Shown here: in pieces, positions 9,259 through 17,825 of the stretch
Numbering within the stretch: position 1 is the stretch's first letter
Layout of the letters: each line of letters begins with the position of its first letter
Assembly: GCA_018901125.1 (NCBI GenBank)
Contig: JAHIFE010000139.1
Span: 1 to 61,549, forward strand
DNA: 61,549 nt
From: Pseudomonadota bacterium
GTDB lineage: Bacteria; Desulfobacterota; Desulfobacteria; Desulfobacterales; RPRI01
Direction of reading: 5' to 3'
Notes under the pieces: model-generated
Database searches by the model: none
Seen by the model: the letters and a program-made list of their open reading frames with translations, nothing else
What the model was told of the DNA's origin: nothing
Position numbers and translations under genes: made by a program

Positions 9259-10179
9259 TTGCAGGAATTACGCAGCGCCATAGATTTTTTACATTATGAA
9301 GAAATTATTCCTCTTCTTTATCGTTTGCCCCGATCTTTGAATGACATTTTTAATAGCGATTTTTTCAACCCTTTATTGGAAATGGCAAAAAGTATGGAGA
9401 CCGGATTTTCCCAGGTAAAGCTCCTTTATCTTATGCAAAAACGTGCAAAATGGGAGCACAGGATGGAAGTCCATAAGATACTTTTGGGTAAAATTGTTTA
9501 TCTATCGTCAAAAATAGCATCACAAGCGGCCAGAAATACAATAACAGTAACCAGGCCATATATGCCGGGACTTGTAGACATTGATATAGATTATACCCTG
9601 GAGGAACAACCGGGAGATCCGTCTCTGATACATGAAAATCTTTACTGCCATGAAAAAATATTAAAGCAGAACTCCTATGTGCTTATGCTTGATGCATCAA
9701 ATTCCATGCGTCCTGAAAAAGCCGCAGTAGCAGCTATAGCTACAGGAGTATTTGCCGGAAAGCTTCGTAATGATTTTTACGGTGTGCTGTCTTTTGCCCG
9801 GGATACAAACATAATTAAGCGTCTTTATGAACCGCATGTTCTGGAACCTCTGGTTGATAAAATGCTTGATATTGAAACAGGCGGTGCCACGAACATAAGA
9901 AAAGCTCTTTTAGACGGTCTTTCTCTTTTGAACGAATCAAAAACAATGCACAAAACCGGTATTTTAGTAACTGATGGATGGGCAACAAAAGGAGGCGATC
10001 CGGTTGAGATTGCTGCAAAGTTTGATAGATTACATGTGCTTGGGATATCATTTGGAACCGGCGGTTCGGACCGGGCTACAAATGTGCTTATGGCTCAAAA
10101 AGGGCATGGGCGCTACAGATTTATTCAAAGATTTGATGATTTGCCGATAGCTATAGCAAAGATAATCGCCAATAAATAA
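9259..10179 (+). CDS. VWA-domain protein, MoxR partner
   Basis: 306 residues as read from TTG 9259. The C-terminal half is a von Willebrand A domain with the metal-ion-dependent adhesion site: YVLMLDASNSMRPEK (D-x-S-x-S pattern near residues 150-156), a threonine-bearing GGATNIRKAL, and GILVTDGWATKGG. The N-terminal half is helical with no recognised domain. VWA proteins pair with MoxR ATPases for metal insertion or complex assembly. No Shine-Dalgarno precedes TTG 9259, and the frame is open upstream through the A10 tract of moxR, so translation may depend on the upstream gene or on slippage. Confidence 0.8.
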   Translation: MQELRSAIDFLHYEEIIPLLYRLPRSLNDIFNSDFFNPLLEMAKSMETGFSQVKLLYLMQKRAKWEHRMEVHKILLGKIVYLSSKIASQAARNTITVTRPYMPGLVDIDIDYTLEEQPGDPSLIHENLYCHEKILKQNSYVLMLDASNSMRPEKAAVAAIATGVFAGKLRNDFYGVLSFARDTNIIKRLYEPHVLEPLVDKMLDIETGGATNIRKALLDGLSLLNESKTMHKTGILVTDGWATKGGDPVEIAAKFDRLHVLGISFGTGGSDRATNVLMAQKGHGRYRFIQRFDDLPIAIAKIIANK

Positions 10180-10503
10180 ATTTGTTCTGATAAGTACTTT
10201 AAACAATATATGCTTTTTGAGTACTACAACTACACCTGTAGCTGATTTAATAGCCGCCATGGCAAGTAAAAAAGAACAAAAATACCGTTTAATAAAGGCC
10301 CATTGATGGATGATAGTGTATATCAGAGTTCCCGGTTTTATTAAATAACGACTATAAAATAGGGAAGATGGAAAAATATGGGGATGAACCCCATATTGTA
10401 CTCATAGTTTTCTCGTCTTGTATTTAGTCAAATATGTGAGAAAATACATTAAAAATAACGGGAAAACTTTGATATTAACACTAAAAAGAAAGGATGAAAA
10501 AAA
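10180..10503. other. Intergenic region with a hairpin at 10375-10397
   Basis: No convincing gene. AATATGGGG (10375-10383) and CCCCATATT (10389-10397) form a perfect 9-bp stem with a 5-nt loop, which could be a terminator or leader structure. A 29-codon frame from TTG 10217 to the TGA near 10306 has protein-like composition but no ribosome-binding site. The OYE gene start at 10504 has AAGAAAGGA upstream. Confidence 0.4.
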
Positions 10504-12456
10504 ATGAGTGATCAATTTCAATATCTATTTACTCCTTTTAAGATCGGCCCTGTAACCATAAAAAACCGGATATTTTTTCCTGCCCACGGAACAAAATATA
10601 CTGACGAATCTCATATGATGACTCAAAGGTATGTTGAGTATCAAAGAGCCAGGGCTAAAGGAGGCGTTGGTCTGATTGTTGCCGGAAGCATGAACATAAT
10701 GTTTAACAGCAGAAATATTTACGGCATTATGGAAATGTATGATGAGCGCATTGTCGAAAGATTAAAAACGCTTGTTGAGGCTGTGCATGCTGAGGGCGCA
10801 AAGCTGTTTGTTCAGTTAATGCATGCCGGAAGAACGGCGGATACTGAGTTAACGCAAATGCCGCTTTGGAGCGCATCACCCACTCCGGCTGGAGGACGTG
10901 CAGTGCCCAAGGAGATGGAGATTGAAGATATTAAAGAGGTTATAGCTGCATATGCCAAGACCGCACAGTTTGCCAAAGATGCCGGTCTGGATGGTTTGGA
11001 GATTCACAGTGCTACGGGTTATTTGCCTGAACAGTTCATGTCGCCTTATACAAACAAAAGGACGGATGAGTACGGAGGAAGCCTTGAAAATCGTGTGAGA
11101 TTTCCTTTGGAGGTTATGGCGGCCATCCGGGAGCAAGTAGGATATGATATGGCTCTGGGTATAAGGATGCCCGGTGATGAGTTTGTGCCCGGAGGGCTTA
11201 ATATTGATGATACAACAGAGATCGGCAAAATCTTTGAGGAAAGCGGGTATCTTGACTATATTTCAATTTCAGGCGGATTCTACGAAGGAATATTTACTAT
11301 CGGAACAGGCATGCACACTCCGTTAGGGCTGTTAAATCCTTATGCCGCCCGTTTTAAAGAATCAGTAGATCTGGCCATAGGAGTAGCTCTCAGGATCAAT
11401 GATCCCATTCAGGCTGAAAAGATGCTTGCAGAAGGTCAGACGGATTTAGTCGGTATGTGCAGGGCATTGATAGCTGATCCTGAGCTGCCCAAAAAAGCTA
11501 TGGAGGGAAGAATAGATGAAATTCGTTCCTGCATAGCATGTAATCAGGGTTGTATAGGAAGAGCCATGAAAGGCAGGCCGCTTACATGCTTTCAAAATCC
11601 GGTTACAGGAAAAGAAAAAGAAATAGGAACCATTGAGCCTGCAAAAACGAAGAAGAAGGTTATGGTCATCGGTGGTGGTCTTGCAGGTATGGAGACAGCA
11701 AGGGTTGCCAAATTAAGAGGCCATGATGTTACTCTCTATGAAACAGCTAATGAACTGGGCGGTCAGATCCTTATCGCAGCCAAAGCGCCAAACAGAGCAG
11801 AAATTGCAGGTTCGGTGAGATACAGAGTCAGACAACTGGAATTGCTGGGAGTAAAGGTAAATCTTGGAGTGACGGTAACACCTCAGATGGTAGAAAAAGA
11901 AGCGCCAGATGCTGTTGTTGTAGCAACAGGTTCATTGACCGCTAAATCTCCGGTACCTGGTGGAGATCAGGATAATGTAGTCAATGTATGGGATGTGCTT
12001 TCAGATAAAGTTGAGCTTGGTGAAAATGTCATAGTTGTTGATGGCGGAGAAGGACACTGGCAATTTATGAGTACTGCAGAGTACATAGTTCAAAAGGGCA
12101 AGCAGGTGGAAATGGTGTCGGCTCTGACATTTATCGGGTTTGATCTTATTGCTACAACGGATTTACCGGCTTCTTATATAAGGCTTCGTTCCAAAGGTGC
12201 GGTATTCAGCCCCAATACGATAGTAAAAAGTATTTCAGGAAACACGGTGGAACTCATAGACATATATGCCGGTGCTGTAAGAAAAGTTGAAGGGGTTGAT
12301 AATGTAGTTATGGTTACTCACAACAGGGCTAATAACGAATTATATAAAAGCCTTAAAGGAAAAGTTAAAGAATTGCATTGTGTTGGTGACTGTGTAGCTC
12401 CTCGAAAGGGAATAGATGCAATTTATGATGGATATACAACAGGAATAAAAATATAA
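10504..12456 (+). CDS. Old-yellow-enzyme family NADH:flavin oxidoreductase (2,4-dienoyl-CoA reductase / 2-enoate reductase type)
   Basis: 650 residues with the three-part layout of 2,4-dienoyl-CoA reductase, BaiCD and 2-enoate reductase. First comes an FMN TIM barrel (residues about 1-335) with HAGRTA and DGLEIHSATGYL. Then a 4Fe-4S motif with C343, C346, C350 and C362. Last is an FAD/NAD(P) domain starting at VMVIGGGLAGMETA near 385. Such enzymes reduce C=C bonds of enoates or dienoyl-CoAs, or run in reverse. The FAD half lacks some length compared with fadH-type enzymes, but the motifs are intact. It heads a same-strand group with a SnoaL-like protein, a ferredoxin and an AOR-type oxidoreductase. 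Substrate not deducible. Confidence 0.88.
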   Translation: MSDQFQYLFTPFKIGPVTIKNRIFFPAHGTKYTDESHMMTQRYVEYQRARAKGGVGLIVAGSMNIMFNSRNIYGIMEMYDERIVERLKTLVEAVHAEGAKLFVQLMHAGRTADTELTQMPLWSASPTPAGGRAVPKEMEIEDIKEVIAAYAKTAQFAKDAGLDGLEIHSATGYLPEQFMSPYTNKRTDEYGGSLENRVRFPLEVMAAIREQVGYDMALGIRMPGDEFVPGGLNIDDTTEIGKIFEESGYLDYISISGGFYEGIFTIGTGMHTPLGLLNPYAARFKESVDLAIGVALRINDPIQAEKMLAEGQTDLVGMCRALIADPELPKKAMEGRIDEIRSCIACNQGCIGRAMKGRPLTCFQNPVTGKEKEIGTIEPAKTKKKVMVIGGGLAGMETARVAKLRGHDVTLYETANELGGQILIAAKAPNRAEIAGSVRYRVRQLELLGVKVNLGVTVTPQMVEKEAPDAVVVATGSLTAKSPVPGGDQDNVVNVWDVLSDKVELGENVIVVDGGEGHWQFMSTAEYIVQKGKQVEMVSALTFIGFDLIATTDLPASYIRLRSKGAVFSPNTIVKSISGNTVELIDIYAGAVRKVEGVDNVVMVTHNRANNELYKSLKGKVKELHCVGDCVAPRKGIDAIYDGYTTGIKI

Positions 12457-12572
12457 ACAAATGTTGTTATGAAAGATCCTGGTATATATTTTGAGAAAGT
12501 GATTAGTTAAAAACCAACCGTCAATAAATAAATTGAAATTGTTATCTTTATCGAATTTTAGAGATAAATCGA

Positions 12573-12617
12573 ACTTCAAACTTCGCATGCACAAAATGAT
12601 AGTGCGGAGTTTGAAGT
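12573..12617 (+). terminator. Hairpin after the OYE gene
   Basis: ACTTCAAACTTCGCA (12573-12587) pairs with TGCGGAGTTTGAAGT (12603-12617), a 15-bp stem with one G-T pair and a 15-nt loop. The sequence AGCATTTTAATT follows, a weak U-rich tail. It could be a terminator or a stabilising 3' hairpin between the OYE gene and the SnoaL-like gene. Confidence 0.5.
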
Positions 12618-12655
12618 AGCATTTTAATTATGATGGTTTTAAGGAAATATTAATT

Positions 12656-13144
12656 ATGGACGATAATAAAATACAAATGCTTTTAGATCGTACTGAAATT
12701 GTTGATGTGGTTATTCGTTATGCAACCAGTATAGGCCTGCACGACTGGGCCGGATTGCGTTCCTGCTATACTGACCAGGTGGAAATTGACTATACTTCCA
12801 TGATCGGAGGAAATCCAATAGTGTTTAAGGCAGATGATTGGGTAACCTGGGCACGGCAGAATGCTAGCGGTTTTGAATCCGTGATGCACTATACATCCAA
12901 TGATGTTGTTACCATAAGAGGTGATGAGGCTACATGCATGTCCTACGTTCATTCAGAGTTTTTTCTTCCGAATGATAAAGTAGACAGCATGTGGTCCGGG
13001 GGAGGTTACTACACAAATGAGATGGTTCGTACTTCCGAGGGCTGGAAGATTAATAAAACTAAGTTAACTGTAAAGTGGTCAAAGGGAAGTCAGGAACTTT
13101 TTGCGATTGCAAAAGAGCGGTATGAGGCATCTCAGAAAGCTTAA
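12656..13144 (+). CDS. SnoaL-like / NTF2-fold protein
   Basis: 162 residues of the NTF2-like superfamily. The N-terminal LLDRTEIVDVVIRYATSI, then DWAGLRSCYTDQVEIDYTS and the C-terminal SEGWKINKTKL are the classic pattern of SnoaL-like proteins (bile-acid 7-alpha-dehydratase BaiE, scytalone dehydratase, dioxygenase small subunits and polyketide cyclases share it). A conserved histidine is visible in VMHYTSNDVV. Function within the superfamily (dehydratase, isomerase or binding protein) cannot be decided. The neighbouring OYE gene is of the same class as BaiCD, so the OYE plus NTF2 pairing recalls sterol or bile-acid-like ring chemistry, but this is only an analogy. Confidence 0.75.
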   Translation: MDDNKIQMLLDRTEIVDVVIRYATSIGLHDWAGLRSCYTDQVEIDYTSMIGGNPIVFKADDWVTWARQNASGFESVMHYTSNDVVTIRGDEATCMSYVHSEFFLPNDKVDSMWSGGGYYTNEMVRTSEGWKINKTKLTVKWSKGSQELFAIAKERYEASQKA

Positions 13145-13412
13145 AAAGCTTTCTGCATAACTTTCTGATACCGTTCAGTTACGTCTTTTCCTAAGCACCT
13201 CTAATTCTAATACTAATTGTTCTTTGTACGGTTAACGATAATTCCCAGCTTTCTTTTGGAAGAGATGATCTTAAATAAGAATAAGCTGTATAATTTTTCA
13301 TCAATTCATAAAATAATGTTTGCATTGTTTTTTAGGTTTAAAGTCATTTTTTTGGCTGTAATGTAATTTACAGTATTTTATAAACATAACTGTATTTTTA
13401 AGGAGGATGTTA

Positions 13413-13904
13413 ATGGAAAAGAAAACAGATGGGGTTTCAGCAGATAAAACTGCATTCTATCCAAAAGCAATGGGATATATATCCATGGTTGATCCCAAGG
13501 AGTCGGTTTGCCAGGATTGCAGAAGCTGTGAGATGTATTGTGCAGCTGTCCATGATGCAGCATGCGGTCTGGAACTTAACAGAATATGGGAATCCAGGGA
13601 TCCGTTTCGCGGTGAGTATTTTGCTTATAGCTGTAAGCAGTGTATAGCTCCGTCATGTGTTGCAGCCTGCCCTGAAGACGCAATGTATATTGATGAGAAG
13701 ACCGGCGCCAGATGTATAGATGAGGAAAAGTGTAATGGATGTGCAGCATGTATAAAAGCCTGTCCTGTAGAACCTCCGAGGATCAACTATAATAGTGTGA
13801 AGAAGAAAGCTGTTAAGTGTGATCTTTGCAAAGACAGGCCTGATGGTCCGGTATGTGTTCAGATGTGTCCGACCATGTGTCTTACTTTAAAGAAATATAA
13901 ATAA
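13413..13904 (+). CDS. Polyferredoxin-type electron carrier with four cysteine groups, partner of the AOR-family oxidoreductase
   Basis: 163-residue ferredoxin of the DmsB/AOR-associated type. Cysteine groups: CQDCRSCEMYC, CKQCIAPSCVAACPE, CNGCAACIKACP, and CDLCKDRPDGPVCVQMCP; these fit up to four 4Fe-4S clusters. I placed the start at ATG 13413, 6 bp after AGGAGG (13401-13406); ATG 13407 is too close to that site. The AOR-family gene begins 17 bp downstream with its own GAGGAGGTG, so the two are almost certainly co-transcribed and this protein carries electrons to or from the tungsten enzyme. Confidence 0.88.
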   Translation: MEKKTDGVSADKTAFYPKAMGYISMVDPKESVCQDCRSCEMYCAAVHDAACGLELNRIWESRDPFRGEYFAYSCKQCIAPSCVAACPEDAMYIDEKTGARCIDEEKCNGCAACIKACPVEPPRINYNSVKKKAVKCDLCKDRPDGPVCVQMCPTMCLTLKKYK

Positions 13905-13921
13905 ATTGAGGAGGTGATAAA

Positions 13922-15913
13922 ATGAGTGAGCAATATGGATGGGCAGGACAAATACTGAGAGTTAATCTCACTACAGGTGAGTTCTCTACAGTTGATACGA
14001 TGAAATATGTTCCAAAATATATAGGCGGATATGGGATAGCGCTCAGGTTGTGCTGGGAAGAAATGAAACCTGGAATCAAGGCATTCGATCCTGAGAATAA
14101 AGTTTTTATTATGAATGGAGTTGCATCGGGAACCATGTCCCCATCTTCCGGAAGAGTTAATTTTCTTAGCATGTCGCCCCAAAGTTATCCCGAGCAGATG
14201 ACCAACACATCAATAGGTGGGCATTTCCCCGCAAGGCTTAAGTGGAACGGTTATGACGGAATTATTCTTGAAGGAAAATCTGCCGAGCCCTGTTATCTTG
14301 TAATTAAAAATGGCAAACCAAGCTTGGAATCGGCAAAAGGTCTCTGGGGATTGGGGCTGATTGACTCACAGCAACTGCTGCAAGACCGTCACGGTAAAAA
14401 CCGTTGCGACATCTATGGAATCGGTCCTGCAGGTGAGAATCTTATCCGTTATGCAATTGTTGGTTGCGGAGCACACAATGCAACAGGGCAAGGTGGAATG
14501 GGCGCAGTATTAGGTTCCAAGATGCTTAAAGCCATTGTCCTGGTCGGAGGAAAACATCAGGTTAAGGTCAAAGATACGGAAGCAGCTATTAAGGCAACGT
14601 TGGAATTTTATCCGAAAAAGAGAAAACGTCCTTTAATTTATGCTGATTTAGGAGATAAACCTAATAATCCGTGGTGGGAAGAATGGACAGGCGGAAAAGA
14701 CATGTTTGATAATCATGCCAAAGATTGGATGGGCAACATCCACAATATGCCTTATCCGATTTTTGCCAAATCATGTGCTACCGGTTGTCTTGGCGGCTGC
14801 GGTTTTTTCGAATTTAAAAATGTACCGGCAGTTTCCCGTCCAGGACTTATAACAGGAATGAGCGGCTGCGTACACACCCGATATGAGCAGTTTTTCGACA
14901 GGCTTGAGGGGGAAAGAAATTTCGAAAAAGGTTTTGAAGTCCATGTATTGGCCCAACAATTAGGTTTTAACCATCATGAGATTAACTACGGCATAGTACC
15001 CTGGCTGCATTATACGAAAGCATTGGGAATTGATACGGAATCTTTGATGGGTATGCCGACTGATGTTCGGAACCATGAATGGTGGATCAAGCTGCTAAAC
15101 ATGATTGCTTATAGAAAGGGTTTTGGAGATACGCTTGCCGAAGGTTTGAGAAGAACCGTTGAGAAACTTGGTCCTGAAAAATACTGGTATCCGGAATATC
15201 AAGGTCCTGAAGCAGCTCGTGAAGAAGCTGCAAACCCGGTAAAGTTTCCGGTAGCCGGAATCGGCGGATGGGGATATGCTTCAAGAGGTATTCTTGCCGA
15301 TCATGCTATGGGTCCAGCTGCCGCACTCCCGGGAGCCTTGTGCTGGATGATTGACACACGCGATCCTCATCACAATAAATGGCCTGATTGGATACACAAT
15401 GATTTTATCGGCTTTATAATGAAAGAGCCTGATAAGTATGGCAGCTCTTTTGTTGTGAAATGGGCCAAGGATGCCACAATGCGCGGGATTTTAATCGATT
15501 GTTTGCCTGCGTGCTTTCAGTTCCCATTAAGAAAGTATATGGGCTGGCTGTGGGATCATGAAGGGATTGGGGAAGGTTCTAAATCGACAGGCCTGGAGGC
15601 CAGGCTTTTCTCTGCAGTTACAGGTGTGGAAGTTACTGAAGCCGAGTATTATAAGGCAGGAGAAAGGATCAATACATTAACCCGTGCTATATTGTGCAGA
15701 GATAATGAAAGAACTGCCAAAATGGAATGGGATGAAATAGAAAAGGTTATGTATAAAAGAATAGATATGGAAAAATTCAAGATCACTGTAGGAAATTGGT
15801 ATGAAGCGTTGGGCTGGAACAGAGAAACCGGTTATCCGACCATGGAACATCTTAAGGATATGCAACTTGAAGATCTTGCTCCAGAACTGGAAAAGATCGG
15901 TAAGTTGGGATAA
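13922..15913 (+). CDS. Tungsten-type aldehyde ferredoxin oxidoreductase family protein
   Basis: 663 residues of the AOR family. The N-terminal GWAGQILRVNLTTGEF and YIGGYGIALRL, the GRVNFLSMSPQS segment and GQGGMGAVLGSKMLKAIV are hallmark features of the tungstopterin-binding domains. The cluster-binding cysteines appear as C285-x3-C289-x3-C293 (SCATGCLGGCGFF) with a later Cys at 527 or 531; the usual spacing is C-x2-C-x3-C, so there is one extra residue. The C-terminus (GWNRETGYPT) resembles BamB-like and other AOR members. It could oxidise an aldehyde or reduce an acid, CoA ester or ring, using the ferredoxin encoded just upstream. A hairpin at 16065-16112 lies after the gene. Confidence 0.87.
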   Translation: MSEQYGWAGQILRVNLTTGEFSTVDTMKYVPKYIGGYGIALRLCWEEMKPGIKAFDPENKVFIMNGVASGTMSPSSGRVNFLSMSPQSYPEQMTNTSIGGHFPARLKWNGYDGIILEGKSAEPCYLVIKNGKPSLESAKGLWGLGLIDSQQLLQDRHGKNRCDIYGIGPAGENLIRYAIVGCGAHNATGQGGMGAVLGSKMLKAIVLVGGKHQVKVKDTEAAIKATLEFYPKKRKRPLIYADLGDKPNNPWWEEWTGGKDMFDNHAKDWMGNIHNMPYPIFAKSCATGCLGGCGFFEFKNVPAVSRPGLITGMSGCVHTRYEQFFDRLEGERNFEKGFEVHVLAQQLGFNHHEINYGIVPWLHYTKALGIDTESLMGMPTDVRNHEWWIKLLNMIAYRKGFGDTLAEGLRRTVEKLGPEKYWYPEYQGPEAAREEAANPVKFPVAGIGGWGYASRGILADHAMGPAAALPGALCWMIDTRDPHHNKWPDWIHNDFIGFIMKEPDKYGSSFVVKWAKDATMRGILIDCLPACFQFPLRKYMGWLWDHEGIGEGSKSTGLEARLFSAVTGVEVTEAEYYKAGERINTLTRAILCRDNERTAKMEWDEIEKVMYKRIDMEKFKITVGNWYEALGWNRETGYPTMEHLKDMQLEDLAPELEKIGKLG

Positions 15914-15932
15914 AAGCAAGGGCAGGATTCAA

Positions 15933-16000
15933 GGGGCCGAGGGTTCAAGTTAAAAACCAATACTTCTAAATCTTGAATCCTCGAATCCTTAAACCCTGGA
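15933..16000. repeat. Imperfect inverted repeat of GGATTC/GAGGGTTCAAG motifs
   Basis: After the AOR stop, GGATTCAAGG and GAGGGTTCAAG are followed by CTTGAATCCTC and GAATCCTTAAACCC, giving an imperfect long hairpin. The arms look like direct as well as inverted copies of a GGATTC-type unit, as in small intergenic repeats. No coding frame is supported. Confidence 0.4.
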
Positions 16001-16064
16001 ACCCATTTGGTCGGAAAATGTTATTTTTCATAATTCCGGCGTGGGCTACACCGTAATTATCTAG

Positions 16065-16112
16065 TCCTGGGGCCTCCAGTAGATTGAAGAATCTATTTTG
16101 AATGCCCCAGGA
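16065..16112. terminator. Hairpin between convergent genes
   Basis: TCCTGGGGC (16065-16073) pairs with GCCCCAGGA (16104-16112). A second stem TAGATT/AATCTA (16080-16095) sits in the loop. It lies between the AOR-family gene and the oppositely oriented TusA-like gene, so it could end transcription from both sides. There is no long T-run. Confidence 0.5.
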
Positions 16113-16154
16113 TTACCACATGCGGGTCTTTTGGGGTAAGAGGGCAGAATCTCA

Positions 16155-16394
16155 TTAATCCTTTTTAAGGTAAATCCTGTATCCGCCGTCTTCCACCTCA
16201 ATTTTTTCGATATTCCAATCCTGGCTTTTTGCGGCCCGTGAAACGTTTTCTTTTGAAGTATCCGTATCTACCAGAACAAACATTTTTCCACGGCCCACTT
16301 TTTTCATTTCCGCAAGAGATATTAAAACAGGCTGAGGACAGGAAAGTCCGCGTGCATCAACTGTATTATCCATTCTTATTACCTCCTCAGACAT
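16155..16394 (-). CDS. TusA-family sulfurtransferase-like protein
   Basis: 79 residues. DARGLSCPQPVL contains the conserved CPxP motif of TusA/SirA/YedF proteins, whose cysteine carries persulfide sulfur (or selenium) to acceptors. The rest of the short alpha/beta fold is normal (VLVDTDTSKENVSRAAKSQ). Its start overlaps the end of the YedE-type membrane gene by 8 bp on the same strand, so the pair is co-translated. YedE and TusA-like proteins commonly occur together and are proposed to handle sulfur or selenium uptake; the ion is not determined here. Confidence 0.9.
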   Translation of the reverse strand: MSEEVIRMDNTVDARGLSCPQPVLISLAEMKKVGRGKMFVLVDTDTSKENVSRAAKSQDWNIEKIEVEDGGYRIYLKKD

Positions 16395-17481
16395 TTTTTT
16401 GTCTCATGGTAAAACCAATAAACATACAGACCAGAAGCCCTATAACTACGGCCGCTATCCCGTGGGGTCCTATTCCTTTGGGTGAGCTGGCCAAACCAAA
16501 ATTATGAGAGACAGCCGCCCCGACAATCATTCCAATCACAAACACTGCTGCATCTCCATCGCCTTCGCCAGCCATAAACAACTGTCTTCCCGGACAACCA
16601 CCTGCCAGAACAAAGCATAAACCTGCTAACAGCATGCCGGAAAAATTCCATATGTGCATGGTGTGTGCTACCGGCTGCCCCTCAAAACCCGGCTTAAACT
16701 GGCCAAGAACAAGGTTGGTTACAAAAGCAAAAACCAAAAGTGCCAGTAAACCTGAAAAAAGATGGAGTTGCCGAAATAAAAAAAGGTCTCGAAATGCGCC
16801 CATTGTACAAAACCGGCTTCTTTGTGCAAGAAATCCTACACCAAGACCAATTATCAGAGAAATTACAAGTGGTGCATGCATCGCACCTGGTCCCTTTATG
16901 CTGTAAAACAAAACGCCATTTTTATCGCTGTCTGGAATTTGTGGAAATATGAACATTAATATCAAAAAACCGGCCATAGACAGAGGCAACAGCCAGCCTA
17001 CAGAAATATAGGTTTTAGTGGTTCTGCCTAGGTTATACCCTCCTTTGAGAAATAATGTGCCTATATATATGCCTGTAGCAAGTCCGGCTATACCCAATAT
17101 AGCATTCCCGTCACCACCAGCAAGCCTTAAGAGCGCCCTCCACGGGCAACCGAGGAAAACCAGTGCTCCTACCATAGCAAACACTCCAAGCATGAACCGG
17201 ACAATTGGTGCTGACCCGGCTCTTGGACGAAACTCCTTAAACATATAAGCTGCAACAAGTGAACCGAGAACGAAACCGATTATTTCCGGCCGCATATACT
17301 GAACTACAGCTGCCTGATGAAGCCCGATTGCACCTGCGATATCCCGTTCAAAACATGCTACGCATACCCCCATATTGCCAGGATTGCCCCATTTCTGAAG
17401 CAATGCGGCAGAAACTCCGATAAAACCACCTACGCTGATTATACCCCAGCGGGCAGCGAAAAAACTTTTTATTGTTGCCAT
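16387..17481 (-). CDS. yedE: YedE/YeeE-family sulfur or selenium transporter
   Basis: 364-residue inner-membrane protein with about nine or ten hydrophobic segments in two related halves. First-half signatures are NPGNMGVCVACFERDIAG and FLGCPWRALLRLAGGDGNA; second-half counterparts are RSRFCTMGAFRDLFL and GGCPGRQLFMAGEGDGDA. The paired Cys and GCPxR motifs line the transport path in this family. The longer YedE subclass is linked to selenium metabolism, while YeeE proteins import thiosulfate. A TusA-like protein follows in an overlapping frame. The start ATG is preceded by GGGGGAG. Confidence 0.88.
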   Translation of the reverse strand: MATIKSFFAARWGIISVGGFIGVSAALLQKWGNPGNMGVCVACFERDIAGAIGLHQAAVVQYMRPEIIGFVLGSLVAAYMFKEFRPRAGSAPIVRFMLGVFAMVGALVFLGCPWRALLRLAGGDGNAILGIAGLATGIYIGTLFLKGGYNLGRTTKTYISVGWLLPLSMAGFLILMFIFPQIPDSDKNGVLFYSIKGPGAMHAPLVISLIIGLGVGFLAQRSRFCTMGAFRDLFLFRQLHLFSGLLALLVFAFVTNLVLGQFKPGFEGQPVAHTMHIWNFSGMLLAGLCFVLAGGCPGRQLFMAGEGDGDAAVFVIGMIVGAAVSHNFGLASSPKGIGPHGIAAVVIGLLVCMFIGFTMRQKNV

Positions 17482-17509
17482 CGTTTTATCTCCCCCCTTC
17501 CTTATATCC

Positions 17510-17604
17510 CGTCATTCTGGCGAAGGCCGGAATCTATCAATTTAAACATGTTATGGATACCGGTGCCTGTCCAGAACCACAATCCGACTTTCACCGGCAT
17601 GACG
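17510..17604. repeat. Palindromic intergenic repeat of the CGTCATTCYGGCGAA type
   Basis: CGTCATTCTGGCGAAGGCCG at the left end is an imperfect reverse complement of the right end, CCGACTTTCACCGGCATGACG read on the other strand. The 95-bp unit resembles short palindromic repeats scattered in many bacterial genomes. Just downstream, GACTTTTTACGAATCCATC (from 17612) is the reverse complement of a related stretch at 44071-44091. The whole gap 17482-17825 contains no supported gene. Confidence 0.6.
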
Positions 17605-17825
17605 ATTTGTGGACTTTTTACGAATCCATCAAAATTGATATCTTTATAAAAAGTAAAAAGTTGTTTTTGGGTTGATTGCTAAGATATCACTTCAGGTGTC
17701 TAGGTAAATTCATATTACAGCTATGTCAAATTGATAATATTGATTGGATAGGATTGAGTTATTACGATTATCTATTATTTGCTTAATTAAATTTGATCCA
17801 TAAACTTGTCTTCGTTGGAATTCCG

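Noticed and set aside
10217-10306. 29-codon frame beginning LSTTTTPVADLIAAMASKKE
   Set aside because: Composition looks protein-like, but the start is TTG without a Shine-Dalgarno and no family is recognised; too short to support.
13145-13412. Sigma-54 promoter before the ferredoxin/AOR genes
   Set aside because: No TGGCAC-N5-TTGC pattern could be found in the gap, despite rpoN being in the window.
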